Source of the DNA: SAR324 cluster bacterium | GTDB taxonomy: Bacteria; SAR324; XYD2-FULL-50-16; JAERRU01 | Length of the DNA: 46,691 nt | Direction of reading: 5' to 3' | Assembly: GCA_016735295.1 (NCBI GenBank) | Contig: JAERRU010000018.1 | Coordinates: 83,774-130,464, forward strand | Part shown: piece after piece, positions 35,357-44,901 of the stretch | Numbering within the stretch: the stretch's first letter is position 1 | How the letters are laid out: each line of letters starts with the position of its first letter | The notes under the pieces: generated by a model | What the model was told of the DNA's origin: nothing | Database searches by the model: none | Seen by the model: only the letters and a program-made list of their open reading frames with translations | Position numbers and translations under genes: made by a program

Positions 35357-36337
35357 TTAAGATAACTCTTTTAACCTGATAAATGTAGATATAAGACTTA
35401 AATTTTTATTTGCCTGAAAGTGAATCGCTCTTTCACTTTGACGCAACATTAATAAAAGATCGTAAATATTTAAAAAATCGATTTTACACCAAAAAGATTC
35501 CTTAAGTGGTAATAGATAATCTTGATTTATCAAATATCCTTTTTGGGAGTGATTGATAACAATAACATCACGAAACCAACTCATCAATATTTCTATAACT
35601 AATAAAGTTTGATTTTTATTAGCCCAATTAGTAATCGCAAAAAGTACTTTACTAAAATCAGATTTTGGTAAATCAAGTAAAATTTTAATTACCTCATCTC
35701 TTAAAGCACTAAATTCATCCCAATTTTCTATCCAATCTTTTCTTATACCCTGTTTAAAAATAAACTGATATTGATTTATCTGGCTCTGCTCCCAATTAAA
35801 CTTAATTTTCAATATATCAGATATTTGGTGGTCGGTTAAGATAGGAAAATAAATTTTTACCCCTCTTGATAAAAGGGTAGGTAAGAGATTTTTTTGGGTA
35901 CTAATACTAAGTATAATAAAACATCGGTGATGGGCTTCTTCAAAAGTTTTTAAAAATGCATTAGCGGCCTCTAGGCCTAATTTATCAGCATTTTTTATGA
36001 ATACCACTCTTTTGCTACTCAAAGCTGGTGCACTAAGAATTTTATTTTGCAGAGTTTGGATTTGCGATATTTTTATAGTGGCACTAGTTGGCTTGACTAA
36101 TATAAAATCTGGATGTTGACCTCGCTCAAACATAAGGCAAGATTCACACGAGCCACAAGACTCACCCCCTCCGCTATGATTAAAGCAAAAAATACTTTTA
36201 GCAAAACTAAGCGCCATAGTGCTTTTTCCACAACCTCTAGCCCCTATAAATATAAAATTAGATAGGTGATTATTTGTCTTTAAAAAACTCTTTAATATTT
36301 GCTTAAGCCCACTTAAGCCTATAACATCTTTAAACAA
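35357..36337 (-). CDS. holB: DNA polymerase III subunit delta'
   Basis: This is the clamp-loader subunit. The 326-residue protein has an AAA+ core with the P-loop GARGCGKST (residues 32-40), the four-Cys zinc module C51, C61, C64 and C67 (SCGSCESC), AANAFLKTFEEA and the sensor segment LSISTQKNLLPTLLSRG. These match delta' in order and spacing. Many delta' proteins have lost the P-loop; here it is intact. The C-terminal collar domain is less conserved. tmk is not adjacent, unlike in many proteobacteria. Confidence 0.9.
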   Translation of the reverse strand: MFKDVIGLSGLKQILKSFLKTNNHLSNFIFIGARGCGKSTMALSFAKSIFCFNHSGGGESCGSCESCLMFERGQHPDFILVKPTSATIKISQIQTLQNKILSAPALSSKRVVFIKNADKLGLEAANAFLKTFEEAHHRCFIILSISTQKNLLPTLLSRGVKIYFPILTDHQISDILKIKFNWEQSQINQYQFIFKQGIRKDWIENWDEFSALRDEVIKILLDLPKSDFSKVLFAITNWANKNQTLLVIEILMSWFRDVIVINHSQKGYLINQDYLLPLKESFWCKIDFLNIYDLLLMLRQSERAIHFQANKNLSLISTFIRLKELS

Positions 36338-36489
36338 TGTTTTTATTGTTTTTATTATTTTTTATTAAGCGGTAAGTATGATTTATTTTTCTAGTTACCT
36401 TACCCTATTACCAGATAAATAATCTAATATAATCTTACATAATAGTTAATATATTAGCCACCACTAACAAAGTTGTTTTTAAAATATAG

Positions 36490-37158
36490 GTGAAAATGAT
36501 TACTAAAAAATGGCTCCCACTCGATAATTATAATCATACTAAAATAGAAGTTGAATTTTTGATTATACATTATAGCGCTTTATCCGCCAAGGCCACTATC
36601 AAGCTATTTAGTGCTAAGGATGGCAAAGTTTCTGCTCATTTTTTGATTGATGTAGACGGCACTATTTACGAATTGGTTCCATCATTTTCAGGACAAGCTT
36701 GCAAGGCGTGGCATGCAGGGCGTAGCTCTTGGTGCGAAAAGGGGAAAAATTGGACAAATTTTAATGATTTTTCGCTAGGAATAGAATTAGTTAATTATAA
36801 TGGTAATATTTTTGATTATACAAATGAGCAATATAAATCTTTAGCTAGCTTAGTTAATAAATTAAAGATATTATATCCTAAACTTAGCGACCCTGCTAGA
36901 ATTTTAGGCCATGAGCAAATTGCGGGATTTCGTGGAAAGATCGATCCTGGTATAAGATTTTCTTGGACGAAATTTTTTAAGCTCGCTTTTGCTAATAACA
37001 AAAAATATCCCCTCAGAAAAGCCGTGCTTAGCCAAATTTATGATATATTAATTACGAAAAAATCATCGTCTCATAATGATAAACTTAACCAATTAGACGA
37101 ATTTTGGGCGAACATCAATAGTTTTTTGGAGGGAAAAGTCAAAAATACGTCAAATTAA
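36490..37158 (+). CDS. ampD: N-acetylmuramoyl-L-alanine amidase, AmpD type
   Basis: This zinc amidase, type 2, cleaves the muramyl-L-alanine bond of anhydro-muropeptides during cell-wall recycling. The 222-residue protein has IIHYSA with zinc ligand H27, the catalytic Glu in SLGIELVNYN (E99), and GHEQIAGFRGKIDPG with H141, K150 and D152. There is no signal peptide, so the protein is cytosolic, as AmpD is. The extra C-terminal 50 residues are basic and helical. It stands alone, divergent from holB; no beta-lactamase or ampE gene is near. Confidence 0.85.
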   Translation: MKMITKKWLPLDNYNHTKIEVEFLIIHYSALSAKATIKLFSAKDGKVSAHFLIDVDGTIYELVPSFSGQACKAWHAGRSSWCEKGKNWTNFNDFSLGIELVNYNGNIFDYTNEQYKSLASLVNKLKILYPKLSDPARILGHEQIAGFRGKIDPGIRFSWTKFFKLAFANNKKYPLRKAVLSQIYDILITKKSSSHNDKLNQLDEFWANINSFLEGKVKNTSN

Positions 37159-37373
37159 AAAAGTTTAATAAAAATAAAAGATATCCTTGATAGGATTAAT
37201 TTAAAAGGTGATTATAGTTTAATTTTTTCCTTGCCTACTTGATTTTAAATGGCTTTAATGCTAAGGGCTGGAACTGATGAATAGTGATGATAATTTATAA
37301 TTTTGGTCTTTATGCAGCGCCTTCTATAATTATTTATAAAGATTTACAAACTTTTTGGTTATACCTTTAACTT

Positions 37374-39935
37374 ATGTTAACTAAATTAATAATTGGTCAA
37401 GAGTCCAAAACTCTAAGTGAAATGCTAACTAATGTTTTGACTAATCATTACCAAAATGTCGAAATATTTAATGAACCTGAAGTCACTAATTGGATAGAAT
37501 TAATCGCTAGAATAAGGCCTGAGCTAGTGATATACGGCAAGCGGCTAGATCAAACAAGTATTGATTTTAATAAAGATCAAATTGGTTATGATTTACCTAT
37601 TATCATTTTAATTGAAGATGAGGATGAAGAAGTAAATAGTGAATTTTGGGGAGATCTAAATGTGATCGGGGTGTTGCAAAAGCCTTTTGAGTATCAAGAA
37701 TTAATTGATAATCTCAGCAAAATAGTGCAAGAATCTCCTTTAGAGCTAAGCCAAGAATTACCTCAATTTGAAGCCGTTGATCAAGAATTAATGAGCCTGT
37801 TTGAAGATAAAACCCCCTCATCACCAACTAGCCAAGACCCAATTTTAAAAGAAATAACTGCTACTATCGATCCTGTAGAACAATTAACCAAGCTTGATAT
37901 TAATAATAATAATAATAATAATGTCGATGAATTATCAAGTAGGGAAAATTCACTATCTGAAGAAGAGACCATTGATAGCCCCAGCTCCCCGATTAACTTG
38001 GTGGGCACGCCGGCAAATGAAGTTACTGATGATGGGCAAGAGATAATAGCCGGGGCTTTACCTGATACTTTTCATCCTCAAAGTGAGTCCACTAGTGAGC
38101 ACTCAAAAGATGACGCTTCACTTGATGTGTTTGATAATATCACATCAAACATAAAGCCATCACCAATTGAAGGCGAGACCCTTGATGAGCAGGTGATGGA
38201 TACTAACTTTGATGGCCATTCTTTAGCCCAAAATTTAGGCATTACCACCGACGCTCGTAAAGAGGATAAATATGCTGTAGGAGGTGAGGATAATTCAATA
38301 AAAACTTTTACTAGTGATTCTTTAAAAAATGTGCCCACTACTGACCTAGATAGTGAGCTGGAAGAAATAAAAATCGATTTTGATGATACTGAAACCTCTG
38401 CCCAAGAAGTCGACGAAATTTCTACACAAAAGCAGTTTATCAACTCAGATACTAAAGAAGATATTGCAACACCTAAAAATGATAGCCAGGCAAGTTCATC
38501 TGATGAATCATTGCTTGAAGAAATCAAAGAAAACAGCGCAGAAATAAGCTCTGACTCTAATGAGTTAATGGATATTTTTGATAATGTTCCTATTGATAAT
38601 GATCATCCCAGCGAGTCGAGTGATGATAATCTTTTAGAAACTGAAACATCCCATAATGAATTTGATAATCCCCAGCTTAGCTTATCAGGAATGAATAAAT
38701 TGGGTGAAAATCAATCAACTAATGATAGCGATAATTTTCTCAACGCTTCACGTTTTGAAGCAGAACTAAGCGAATTTCCCTTGGATAATGATAAAACCAA
38801 TTCATTGGAAAATGATTTTTTGCCCCCCACTCCTCCAACTGAATTAATAACAGATAATCCTCAAGGTGAAATAACTAGTTATGAAGATATTGTAAATGAG
38901 AATTTAGCGGAGGCTCAAGATGATGATTTTGATAGTGAGTTAGATAAAGATCAGATAGATTTATTTTTAAATCCAATTGATGATAATGCAAATAATGATA
39001 AAGAGGCTGATGAGCAGAAAATAAATACTAAATTTACCGAGCAAGCTATCTTAGTTAAACAACAGCTTAAAGATACGTTTAAATATGAGGAGATTCCGCT
39101 TAAAGATCCATCGCACGAGGAGGATTTTGGGGCATTTGCTGCGATAGATGATAGCAAGCAAAATCAATTTGATAAATTATCCGCCAACCCGCCGACTAAT
39201 TTTGATGAGATAGGTTTTGATACCAATAATATGGCACTCAATAAAAGTGATTTGCTGGATATAACTAGTGGTAATTTGGACGAAGAACCGGCAGCCGATG
39301 TGGCTGTTGAGATGGATGATGAATTGGTTAACACAGATTTAACCGATAAACCTATTGATGATGTTAATACTGATAATGATTTATCCAGCATAGACCTAGA
39401 CGATAAAATTAATGATGTTAATGCTAACGCTGATTTAGCTAGCATAGACCTAGACGATAAAATTAATGATGTTAATGCTGATACTGATTCAGCTGACATA
39501 GACCTAGACGATAAAATTGCTGATGTTAATGATAACGCTGATTTAGCTAGCATAGACCTAGACGATAAAATTGCTGATGTTAATACTGATAATGATTTAG
39601 CCAGCATAGACCTAGACGATAAAATTAATGATGTTAATGCTGACGCTGATTTAGCCAGCATAGACCTAGACGATAAAATCGCTGACATCAATACTGATAC
39701 TGATTTAGCTAGCACCGACCTAAACAAAGAATCAGAAACCGGCGGGCAAGATAACCCAAAATTGCTGTCTCAATCAGACGTTATGCGAAAAATTAAATCC
39801 ACCATCTCTGAACTTAATATGCCTGAAAGCTCATTTAAAGAAAAAATTAAACTTATCGAAAAGCATCTATCTATCTCTGAAGAACATAATTGCTTAACAA
39901 GAGATATGATAAGAAAACTAACCAACGATACATAA
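37374..39935 (+). CDS. Large acidic protein with pseudo-receiver domain and 18-residue tandem repeats
   Basis: This 853-residue protein has no signal peptide or membrane helix. Residues 3-115 fold like a response-regulator receiver: the first strand is LTKLIIGQE, the phospho-acceptor strand reads PELVIYGKRL with Gly55 where the Asp should be, and the conserved Lys-Pro (K103-P104) is in VLQKPFEY. It therefore should not be phosphorylated normally. Residues 120-650 are Asp/Glu/Ser/Asn-rich and probably disordered, with a run of seven Asn. Residues 654-785 hold seven 18-residue repeats. The last 55 residues (SDVMRKIKSTISEL onward) are a compact helical domain. I do not recognise the family. It is monocistronic. 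Confidence 0.65.
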   Translation: MLTKLIIGQESKTLSEMLTNVLTNHYQNVEIFNEPEVTNWIELIARIRPELVIYGKRLDQTSIDFNKDQIGYDLPIIILIEDEDEEVNSEFWGDLNVIGVLQKPFEYQELIDNLSKIVQESPLELSQELPQFEAVDQELMSLFEDKTPSSPTSQDPILKEITATIDPVEQLTKLDINNNNNNNVDELSSRENSLSEEETIDSPSSPINLVGTPANEVTDDGQEIIAGALPDTFHPQSESTSEHSKDDASLDVFDNITSNIKPSPIEGETLDEQVMDTNFDGHSLAQNLGITTDARKEDKYAVGGEDNSIKTFTSDSLKNVPTTDLDSELEEIKIDFDDTETSAQEVDEISTQKQFINSDTKEDIATPKNDSQASSSDESLLEEIKENSAEISSDSNELMDIFDNVPIDNDHPSESSDDNLLETETSHNEFDNPQLSLSGMNKLGENQSTNDSDNFLNASRFEAELSEFPLDNDKTNSLENDFLPPTPPTELITDNPQGEITSYEDIVNENLAEAQDDDFDSELDKDQIDLFLNPIDDNANNDKEADEQKINTKFTEQAILVKQQLKDTFKYEEIPLKDPSHEEDFGAFAAIDDSKQNQFDKLSANPPTNFDEIGFDTNNMALNKSDLLDITSGNLDEEPAADVAVEMDDELVNTDLTDKPIDDVNTDNDLSSIDLDDKINDVNANADLASIDLDDKINDVNADTDSADIDLDDKIADVNDNADLASIDLDDKIADVNTDNDLASIDLDDKINDVNADADLASIDLDDKIADINTDTDLASTDLNKESETGGQDNPKLLSQSDVMRKIKSTISELNMPESSFKEKIKLIEKHLSISEEHNCLTRDMIRKLTNDT
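37902..37922 (+). repeat. AAT trinucleotide repeat coding for poly-Asn
   Basis: Seven AAT codons in a row lie inside the acidic protein gene, encoding seven Asn. Slippage would change length in steps of one residue and keep the frame. Confidence 0.9.
39333..39725 (+). repeat. 54-bp coding tandem repeats in the acidic protein gene
   Basis: Units of 54 bp (18 codons) of the form SIDLDDKINDVNADADLA run from 39387 to 39710 as six close copies, preceded by one diverged copy (39333-39386) and followed by a partial one. Variation is concentrated at the N/A before DVN and at the AxAD positions; the codons for IDLDDKI are nearly identical, which indicates recent expansion. The reverse strand is also open here, but only as a shadow of the repeat. 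Confidence 0.95.
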
Positions 39936-40152
39936 CTACCGCTCCTTTTTTTTATAAAATAAATTTTAAAATATTTATTTTTGTATCTTTGTCTTAATTT
40001 CTTGCTATTAAAAATTATTCCCCTCCCCCCGATAGGAAAGTTACTTTGATTAGCAAAATATTATACCTTATGCTAGTTTGATATGTTTTATTAAAAGTTC
40101 ACATTATAAGAATGTTATTTAACTAAATTAGAGTTGGGATTATCTTTTTAAA

Positions 40153-40758
40153 ATGAAAAAAATTAAAGATCATCTATTCTGGAAAGCTAAGCACGCTGGA
40201 TTTAAGGCTAGATCCATCTATAAATTGATAGAAATTGATGAAAAACATAGATTGATTAAAAAAGATCAAAAAATAATTGAACTAGGTGCTCATCCAGGTA
40301 GTTGGACGAAACTTATAACAGAAAAAATTGGCTCTGGCGGTGCTTTATACTCGTTCGATCTATCTCCTTTAGAAATGAATTTACCCCCCCAGGCTACCTA
40401 TTATCAAGAAGATATATATAATTTTGATTTTGGCTCTCTGATAATTGAAAATGGTAGATTCGATTTATTACTAAGCGATTTAGCCCCTAAAACTACTGGC
40501 ATAAAATGGGTTGACCAAGAAGCATCTTATAATTTAACCTATAAAGCTGCCTTGCTCGCTCAAAAAACCTTGAAAAATAATGCTAGTGCTCTAATTAAAA
40601 CTTTTCAAGGGCCTAGAACTAATGAGATAGTCGATTTTTTGAAAATTTGCTTCAAAAAAGTAATCATCATCAAACCAATTAGCTCGCGTAAAGAAAGTTT
40701 CGAAATGTTTTTGTTGGCCTTAACCCTTAATAGTAAAAAAATTAATTTAACCGAATAA
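40153..40758 (+). CDS. rlmE: 23S rRNA 2'-O-methyltransferase RlmE/FtsJ-like
   Basis: This enzyme methylates the ribose of a 23S rRNA uridine in the A loop, using SAM. The 201-residue protein has FKARSIYKLIEID (catalytic K24), the SAM-binding motif ELGAHPGSWTKL (usually GAAPGGW), D109 in LLSDLAPKTTG, K149 in LIKTFQG, and E184 in SSRKESFEMFLLA. The K-D-K-E tetrad is complete. The His and Ser in the SAM loop are unusual. It starts 30 bp upstream of hslV on the same strand and may be cotranscribed with it. Confidence 0.9.
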   Translation: MKKIKDHLFWKAKHAGFKARSIYKLIEIDEKHRLIKKDQKIIELGAHPGSWTKLITEKIGSGGALYSFDLSPLEMNLPPQATYYQEDIYNFDFGSLIIENGRFDLLLSDLAPKTTGIKWVDQEASYNLTYKAALLAQKTLKNNASALIKTFQGPRTNEIVDFLKICFKKVIIIKPISSRKESFEMFLLALTLNSKKINLTE

Positions 40759-40788
40759 CCATTTACTTAAATCAAATATAAATAGATC

Positions 40789-41328
40789 ATGAATCAATCT
40801 TTTCACGCCACCACCATATTAGCTGTAAGACGTAAAAATAATGTAGTTATGGTTGGAGATGGGCAGGTCTCTTTAGGCAATACTGTAATGAAACAAAATG
40901 CCGTTAAAATTAGACGTGCCTATAATAATCAAGTGTTAGTTGGCTTCGCTGGCTCCACTGCTGACGCCTTTTATCTGTTTGAAAAATTTGAAACTAAATT
41001 AGAAGAATTTGCCGGAAATCTATCAAAAGCCTCTGTCGAGCTGGCTAAAGAGTGGCGAACTAATAAAATATTTCGTCATTTAGAAGCCATGCTGTTAACC
41101 GCCAATAAAGATAATTCTTATATTTTATCGGGCAGAGGAGATGTGATTGAACCAGAAGATAAAATAATGGCCATTGGCTCTGGTGGCCAATTTGCCCTAT
41201 CTGCGGCTAAAGCTTTGATTGATAAAACCGATCTTAGTGCTAAAGAAATAGCCATTCATGCAATGAAAATTGCCTCTGAAATATGTGTTTTTACTAACTC
41301 ACACTTCACTATTGAAGAAATCAACTAA
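40789..41328 (+). CDS. hslV: ATP-dependent protease proteolytic subunit HslV
   Basis: This is the peptidase ring of the HslUV (ClpQY) protease. The 179-residue protein reads [10 protein letters not shown] at the start, so after removal of a 7-residue propeptide the catalytic N-terminal Thr is T8. It also contains [22 protein letters not shown] and the typical [14 protein letters not shown] end. Propeptides longer than one Met occur in some alphaproteobacterial and Gram-positive HslV. The unfoldase hslU, normally next to it, is absent; argH follows 35 bp downstream. Its partner must lie elsewhere in the genome, if present. Confidence 0.93.
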   Translation: MNQSFHATTILAVRRKNNVVMVGDGQVSLGNTVMKQNAVKIRRAYNNQVLVGFAGSTADAFYLFEKFETKLEEFAGNLSKASVELAKEWRTNKIFRHLEAMLLTANKDNSYILSGRGDVIEPEDKIMAIGSGGQFALSAAKALIDKTDLSAKEIAIHAMKIASEICVFTNSHFTIEEIN

Positions 41329-41363
41329 CCTAATTTCATCAATTAAACCTATTATTTAAATAC

Positions 41364-42866
41364 ATGGCAAAGCAAGATAATGAGAAAAATAATGACCTCC
41401 CTTTTTGGTTAAAGCAATCCACCAACGAGGCGTTTAATTTAAATTTAGCCTTTACTACCGGCCGAGACGTTAAAGATATTCCTATGGCGGATAGTGAATT
41501 ATTTTATGCTGATATTTATACCAATTTAGCCCACGCTCAGATGTTATTTGCTCAAAAAATTATCACCAAAGATGAGCATAACGACCTGAAAGTAGGCTTA
41601 ATTGAATCGCGCAAAGCGTTTGCTGCTGGAACTTTTAAACTTAATCCAAAATTAGAAGATGTTCATATGAATATTGAACAACGGCTAACCAAAGATTTAA
41701 AAATTAAAGCAGCAGAAAAATTACATACCGCGCGCAGTCGTAATGACCAAGTAGCCACTGATATGAAGATTTATCTAAGGCAAAGGCTAACCGACGTTAC
41801 CCAATCTTCAATTAACTTAACTAGCTTAATGATAAAGCTAGCCGATAGAGAAAAAGATGTGATTATGCCCGGATTCACCCACTATCAACCGGCTATGTAT
41901 ACTAGTTTTGGGCATTTGGTTGGTGCTTGGATTGAAGTTGAGCTAAGAAATATCACACGCATGATTAATAGTTTGCACCTATTTAACCAATGCCCGCTTG
42001 GTGCTGGGGCTGGATATGGCACTTCTTGGCCCATTGATCCTGATTTAACTGCGAAATTATTAGGCTTCACCAGTTCTGCCAACAACACGCTTGATGCGGT
42101 TAGTTCTCGCGGTGAAATGGAGGCCCAATTTTCTTTTGACTTGGCGATAGCTAGCAGCCATTGGAGCAGAATTGCTCAAGATTTAATTTTATATTCTCAT
42201 CCTTATTTCTCATTAATCAATGTTAGCAGTGAGTATGTCACTGGCTCATCTATCATGCCCCAAAAGATTAATCTTGATTTTGCCGAAATTATAAGAGCAA
42301 AAACTGCCCTTAGTCATGGTAATTTACAAAGTATTTTATCTATCATCAAGGGATTACCTAGCGGATATAATAGAGATTTACAACAGACTAAATATATCAT
42401 CCTTGATCTTTTCAGGGAGCTTAATGATATCCCGATTATTTTAAAAAATGTGTTGGCTGATCTTAGCGTTAATCGAGAAAATTGTTTAGCCAGATGCAAG
42501 GATAGTGGCATGGCAGCGATTGAGGTTACTAATTTTTTATCATATAAATATAATTTAGGTTTCAGAAAATCTTACCTAATTGTTAGTCAAGCAATTGCTT
42601 TAAATTCTGATCACTCTTTAAATCTTAAATCATTAAGGCAAATTTTAAAAAAACAAGATTTACCCATATCTATTAGTGATAGCGAATGGGAAAAAGCTAT
42701 TGACCCTAAAGAAAGTTTATCTCGGCAAAAAACTCTTGGCTCGCCCAATCCTAAAATGTTAAAACTTGCTCTTGAAAATAGCAATACTAAGCTTGACCAT
42801 CTATCAAAAAAACTTTTTTCATTTAAAGAGAACTATCAAAGTAATTTAGCTAATTTACTAAAATAA
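41364..42866 (+). CDS. argH: Argininosuccinate lyase
   Basis: This enzyme splits argininosuccinate into arginine and fumarate, the last step of arginine synthesis. The 500-residue protein belongs to the fumarase/aspartase superfamily: KLHTARSRNDQVATD, MPGFTHYQPAMYTSFGH (with the catalytic His), and the signature loop GSSIMPQKINLDFAEI, where the usual KKNPD reads KINLD. It is about 40 residues longer than typical ArgH proteins, with a C-terminal extension. The catalytic Ser of the SS pair is kept. No other arg gene is near; it sits between hslV and the GT9 array. Confidence 0.9.
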   Translation: MAKQDNEKNNDLPFWLKQSTNEAFNLNLAFTTGRDVKDIPMADSELFYADIYTNLAHAQMLFAQKIITKDEHNDLKVGLIESRKAFAAGTFKLNPKLEDVHMNIEQRLTKDLKIKAAEKLHTARSRNDQVATDMKIYLRQRLTDVTQSSINLTSLMIKLADREKDVIMPGFTHYQPAMYTSFGHLVGAWIEVELRNITRMINSLHLFNQCPLGAGAGYGTSWPIDPDLTAKLLGFTSSANNTLDAVSSRGEMEAQFSFDLAIASSHWSRIAQDLILYSHPYFSLINVSSEYVTGSSIMPQKINLDFAEIIRAKTALSHGNLQSILSIIKGLPSGYNRDLQQTKYIILDLFRELNDIPIILKNVLADLSVNRENCLARCKDSGMAAIEVTNFLSYKYNLGFRKSYLIVSQAIALNSDHSLNLKSLRQILKKQDLPISISDSEWEKAIDPKESLSRQKTLGSPNPKMLKLALENSNTKLDHLSKKLFSFKENYQSNLANLLK

Positions 42867-42887
42867 TTAATTAGTAAATATAAAAAA

Positions 42888-43898
42888 ATGAAGGTTCTTT
42901 TATTGCAAACAAAAAAAATCGGCGATGTGCTGTTAACCACTCCGGCAGTAAGAGCTTTAAAAGATACTCACCCTGATTGGGAGCTTCACTATCTTACTTC
43001 TCCTCCTTGCGATCAAATTTTTCAAAATTCTCCTTATATCAGTAAAGTTTGGCGACTCAGTCTAAAAGCTGGTTTTAAAGAAACCATTCGTATAATTAAA
43101 AATATAAGACGCGAAAAATTTGATATTTTAGTTGACCTTTTGCCTAGACCTCGCACTGCGGTTATTGCCCTTTTTAGTGGTATTCCTAAAAAAATTGGCT
43201 ATAGAGCCCCGCATCTCAGACATCTTGCTTATCACATTAAGTTACCATATCCTAAAAAGACAACCTATTATGCGGCTGTTGTGTTTTCATTATTAGCTCC
43301 ATTAGGGGTTAAAAAGAAAAATTTGGATATAGATTTTCAAGGGCAAAGAGCTCGTGAACCTAGAAAAATTAATGCTAGCCAAGATATAAATATATCTATC
43401 TCAACTGTATCTATGACTAGCAATAAACGCTGGCCTAAGGATAATTTTATAAAACTAATTAATAGCGTCATCAACAAGGTTAACGCTCACATATTTTTGA
43501 TAGGTAGCACGGCAGAAAAAGGCTATGTAGAAAATATTTATAATGATATTGATAATAAAAAATCGGTAAGCGTGCAAACTTTTAATGACTTAACCTCTTT
43601 TTGGAAATTTACTGATACTATTGATTATCATATAGGCAACGATAACGGGCAGAGGCATTTCTTTATCGCTCGAGGCGTGCCTACTTTTGGTATATTCGGG
43701 CCAGCGATCGCTTCAGCTTGGACACCGCCTAATTCTGCTATGCATGTGATTATTGAAAATAAAGTCGCGTGTAAATTCAGCTGTTCTGCTATTTATCCTA
43801 CGTGTAATATTGAGTGTTTAGATATAAAATTGCTTAACGCCACTAACGCCGCATTAGGTGAGATAGCAAAACGCTTTCCTGAGCATATGAAAAAATAA
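42888..43898 (+). CDS. Glycosyltransferase family 9 (heptosyltransferase-like), paralogue 1
   Basis: This 336-residue GT-B enzyme resembles LPS heptosyltransferases. The N-terminal domain starts LLQTKKIGDVLLTTPAVRAL, the signature that binds the acceptor and donor in WaaC/WaaF, and the C-terminal domain has HIFLIGSTAEKGY and YHIGNDNGQRHFFIARGVP with IFGPAIASAWTP, equivalent to the Asp-x-Gly-x-x-His sugar-nucleotide site. It begins 21 bp after argH. It is the first of a tandem array; its middle (residues 100-165) and C-terminal Cys-rich region (KFSCSAIYPTCNIECLD) differ most from its neighbours, and the ends are nearly identical. The exact sugar is unknown. Confidence 0.85.
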   Translation: MKVLLLQTKKIGDVLLTTPAVRALKDTHPDWELHYLTSPPCDQIFQNSPYISKVWRLSLKAGFKETIRIIKNIRREKFDILVDLLPRPRTAVIALFSGIPKKIGYRAPHLRHLAYHIKLPYPKKTTYYAAVVFSLLAPLGVKKKNLDIDFQGQRAREPRKINASQDINISISTVSMTSNKRWPKDNFIKLINSVINKVNAHIFLIGSTAEKGYVENIYNDIDNKKSVSVQTFNDLTSFWKFTDTIDYHIGNDNGQRHFFIARGVPTFGIFGPAIASAWTPPNSAMHVIIENKVACKFSCSAIYPTCNIECLDIKLLNATNAALGEIAKRFPEHMKK

Positions 43899-43900
43899 AA

Positions 43901-44899
43901 ATGAAGGTTCTCTTAATTCAAATAAAAAAAATTGGCGACGTGCTGTTAACCACTCCAGCAGTGAGAGCTTTAAAAAATACTCATCCTGATTGGGAACTTC
44001 ACTATCTTACTTCTCCGCCTTGCGATCAAATTTTTCAAAATTCTTCTCATATAAGCAAAGTTTGGCTGCTCGATAGAAAAGCTGGTGTTAGAGAAACTAT
44101 TCGTATAATTAAAAGCATAAGACGCGAAAAATTTGATATTTTAGTCGACCTTTTGCCTAGAGATCGCACTGCGGTTATTTCACTTCTCAGCGGTATTTCT
44201 AAAAGAATCGGCTTTAACTCACCGTACATCAGGCATATTGCTTATAATATTAAATTACCCGCACCCAAAAAAACCATCTATTTTGCGGATGCCGTGTTTT
44301 CACTATTAGCTCCATTAGGGGTTAAAAGAAAAAACTTGGATATGGATTTTCAAGGGCAAAAATCCCGTAAACCTAGAAAAATAAGTGCTAGTAAAGATAT
44401 AAATATATCTGTATCAACTGTATCTATGGTTAGCAATAAGCGTTGGCCTAAAGACGATTTTATAAAACTAATTAATAGCGTCATCAATAGAGTTAACGCT
44501 CGTATATTTTTGATAGGTAGCACGGCAGAAAAAGGCTATGTAGAAAATATTTATAATGATATTGATAATAAAAAATCGGTAAGCGTGCAAATTTTTAATG
44601 ACTTAACTTCTTTTTGGAAATTTACTGATACTATTGATTATCATATAGGCAACGATAACGGGCAGAGGCATTTCTTTATCGCTCGAGGCGTGCCTACTTT
44701 TGGTGTTTTTAGTAGAGAAATCGCCTCGGCTTGGACACCGCCTAATTCTGATATGCATGCAACTATTGAAAATAAAGTCGAGTGTAAATCAAACAGCCTT
44801 GACGTTTATCTTAAGTGTTTAGATATAAAATGGCTTGACGCCACTAACGCCGCATTAGGTGAGATGGCAAAACGCTTTCCTAAGCACATGAAAAAATAG
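43901..44899 (+). CDS. Glycosyltransferase family 9 (heptosyltransferase-like), paralogue 2
   Basis: This is the second copy in the array, 332 residues, starting 2 bp after the stop of the first. It shares the KKIGDVLLTTPAVRAL start and the GNDNGQRHFFIARGVP loop with its neighbours. Distinctive parts are VFSREIASAWTP in place of the IFGPAIAS version, so the Gly-Pro after the ARGVPTFG strand is lost, and a shortened C-terminus (CKSNSLDVYLKCLD). The Gly-Pro change could affect the donor site. No ribosome binding site fits in the 2-bp gap, so translation likely depends on reinitiation from copy 1. Confidence 0.83.
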   Translation: MKVLLIQIKKIGDVLLTTPAVRALKNTHPDWELHYLTSPPCDQIFQNSSHISKVWLLDRKAGVRETIRIIKSIRREKFDILVDLLPRDRTAVISLLSGISKRIGFNSPYIRHIAYNIKLPAPKKTIYFADAVFSLLAPLGVKRKNLDMDFQGQKSRKPRKISASKDINISVSTVSMVSNKRWPKDDFIKLINSVINRVNARIFLIGSTAEKGYVENIYNDIDNKKSVSVQIFNDLTSFWKFTDTIDYHIGNDNGQRHFFIARGVPTFGVFSREIASAWTPPNSDMHATIENKVECKSNSLDVYLKCLDIKWLDATNAALGEMAKRFPKHMKK

Positions 44900-44901
44900 A
44901 A

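Noticed and set aside
37271-37300. CTGATGA-containing stretch as a hammerhead ribozyme core
   Set aside because: No GAAA core segment or flanking stems follow; chance occurrence.
38078-38527. Reverse-strand open frame of 149 codons
   Set aside because: Antisense of the acidic low-complexity region; Asp/Glu/Ser codons read backwards give Ser/Leu-rich frames without stops.
39164-39727. Long reverse-strand open frame rich in Ser and Leu
   Set aside because: It is the antisense of the 54-bp coding repeat; periodic codons without stops in one frame leave the opposite strand open. Composition is repetitive and unlike a real protein.
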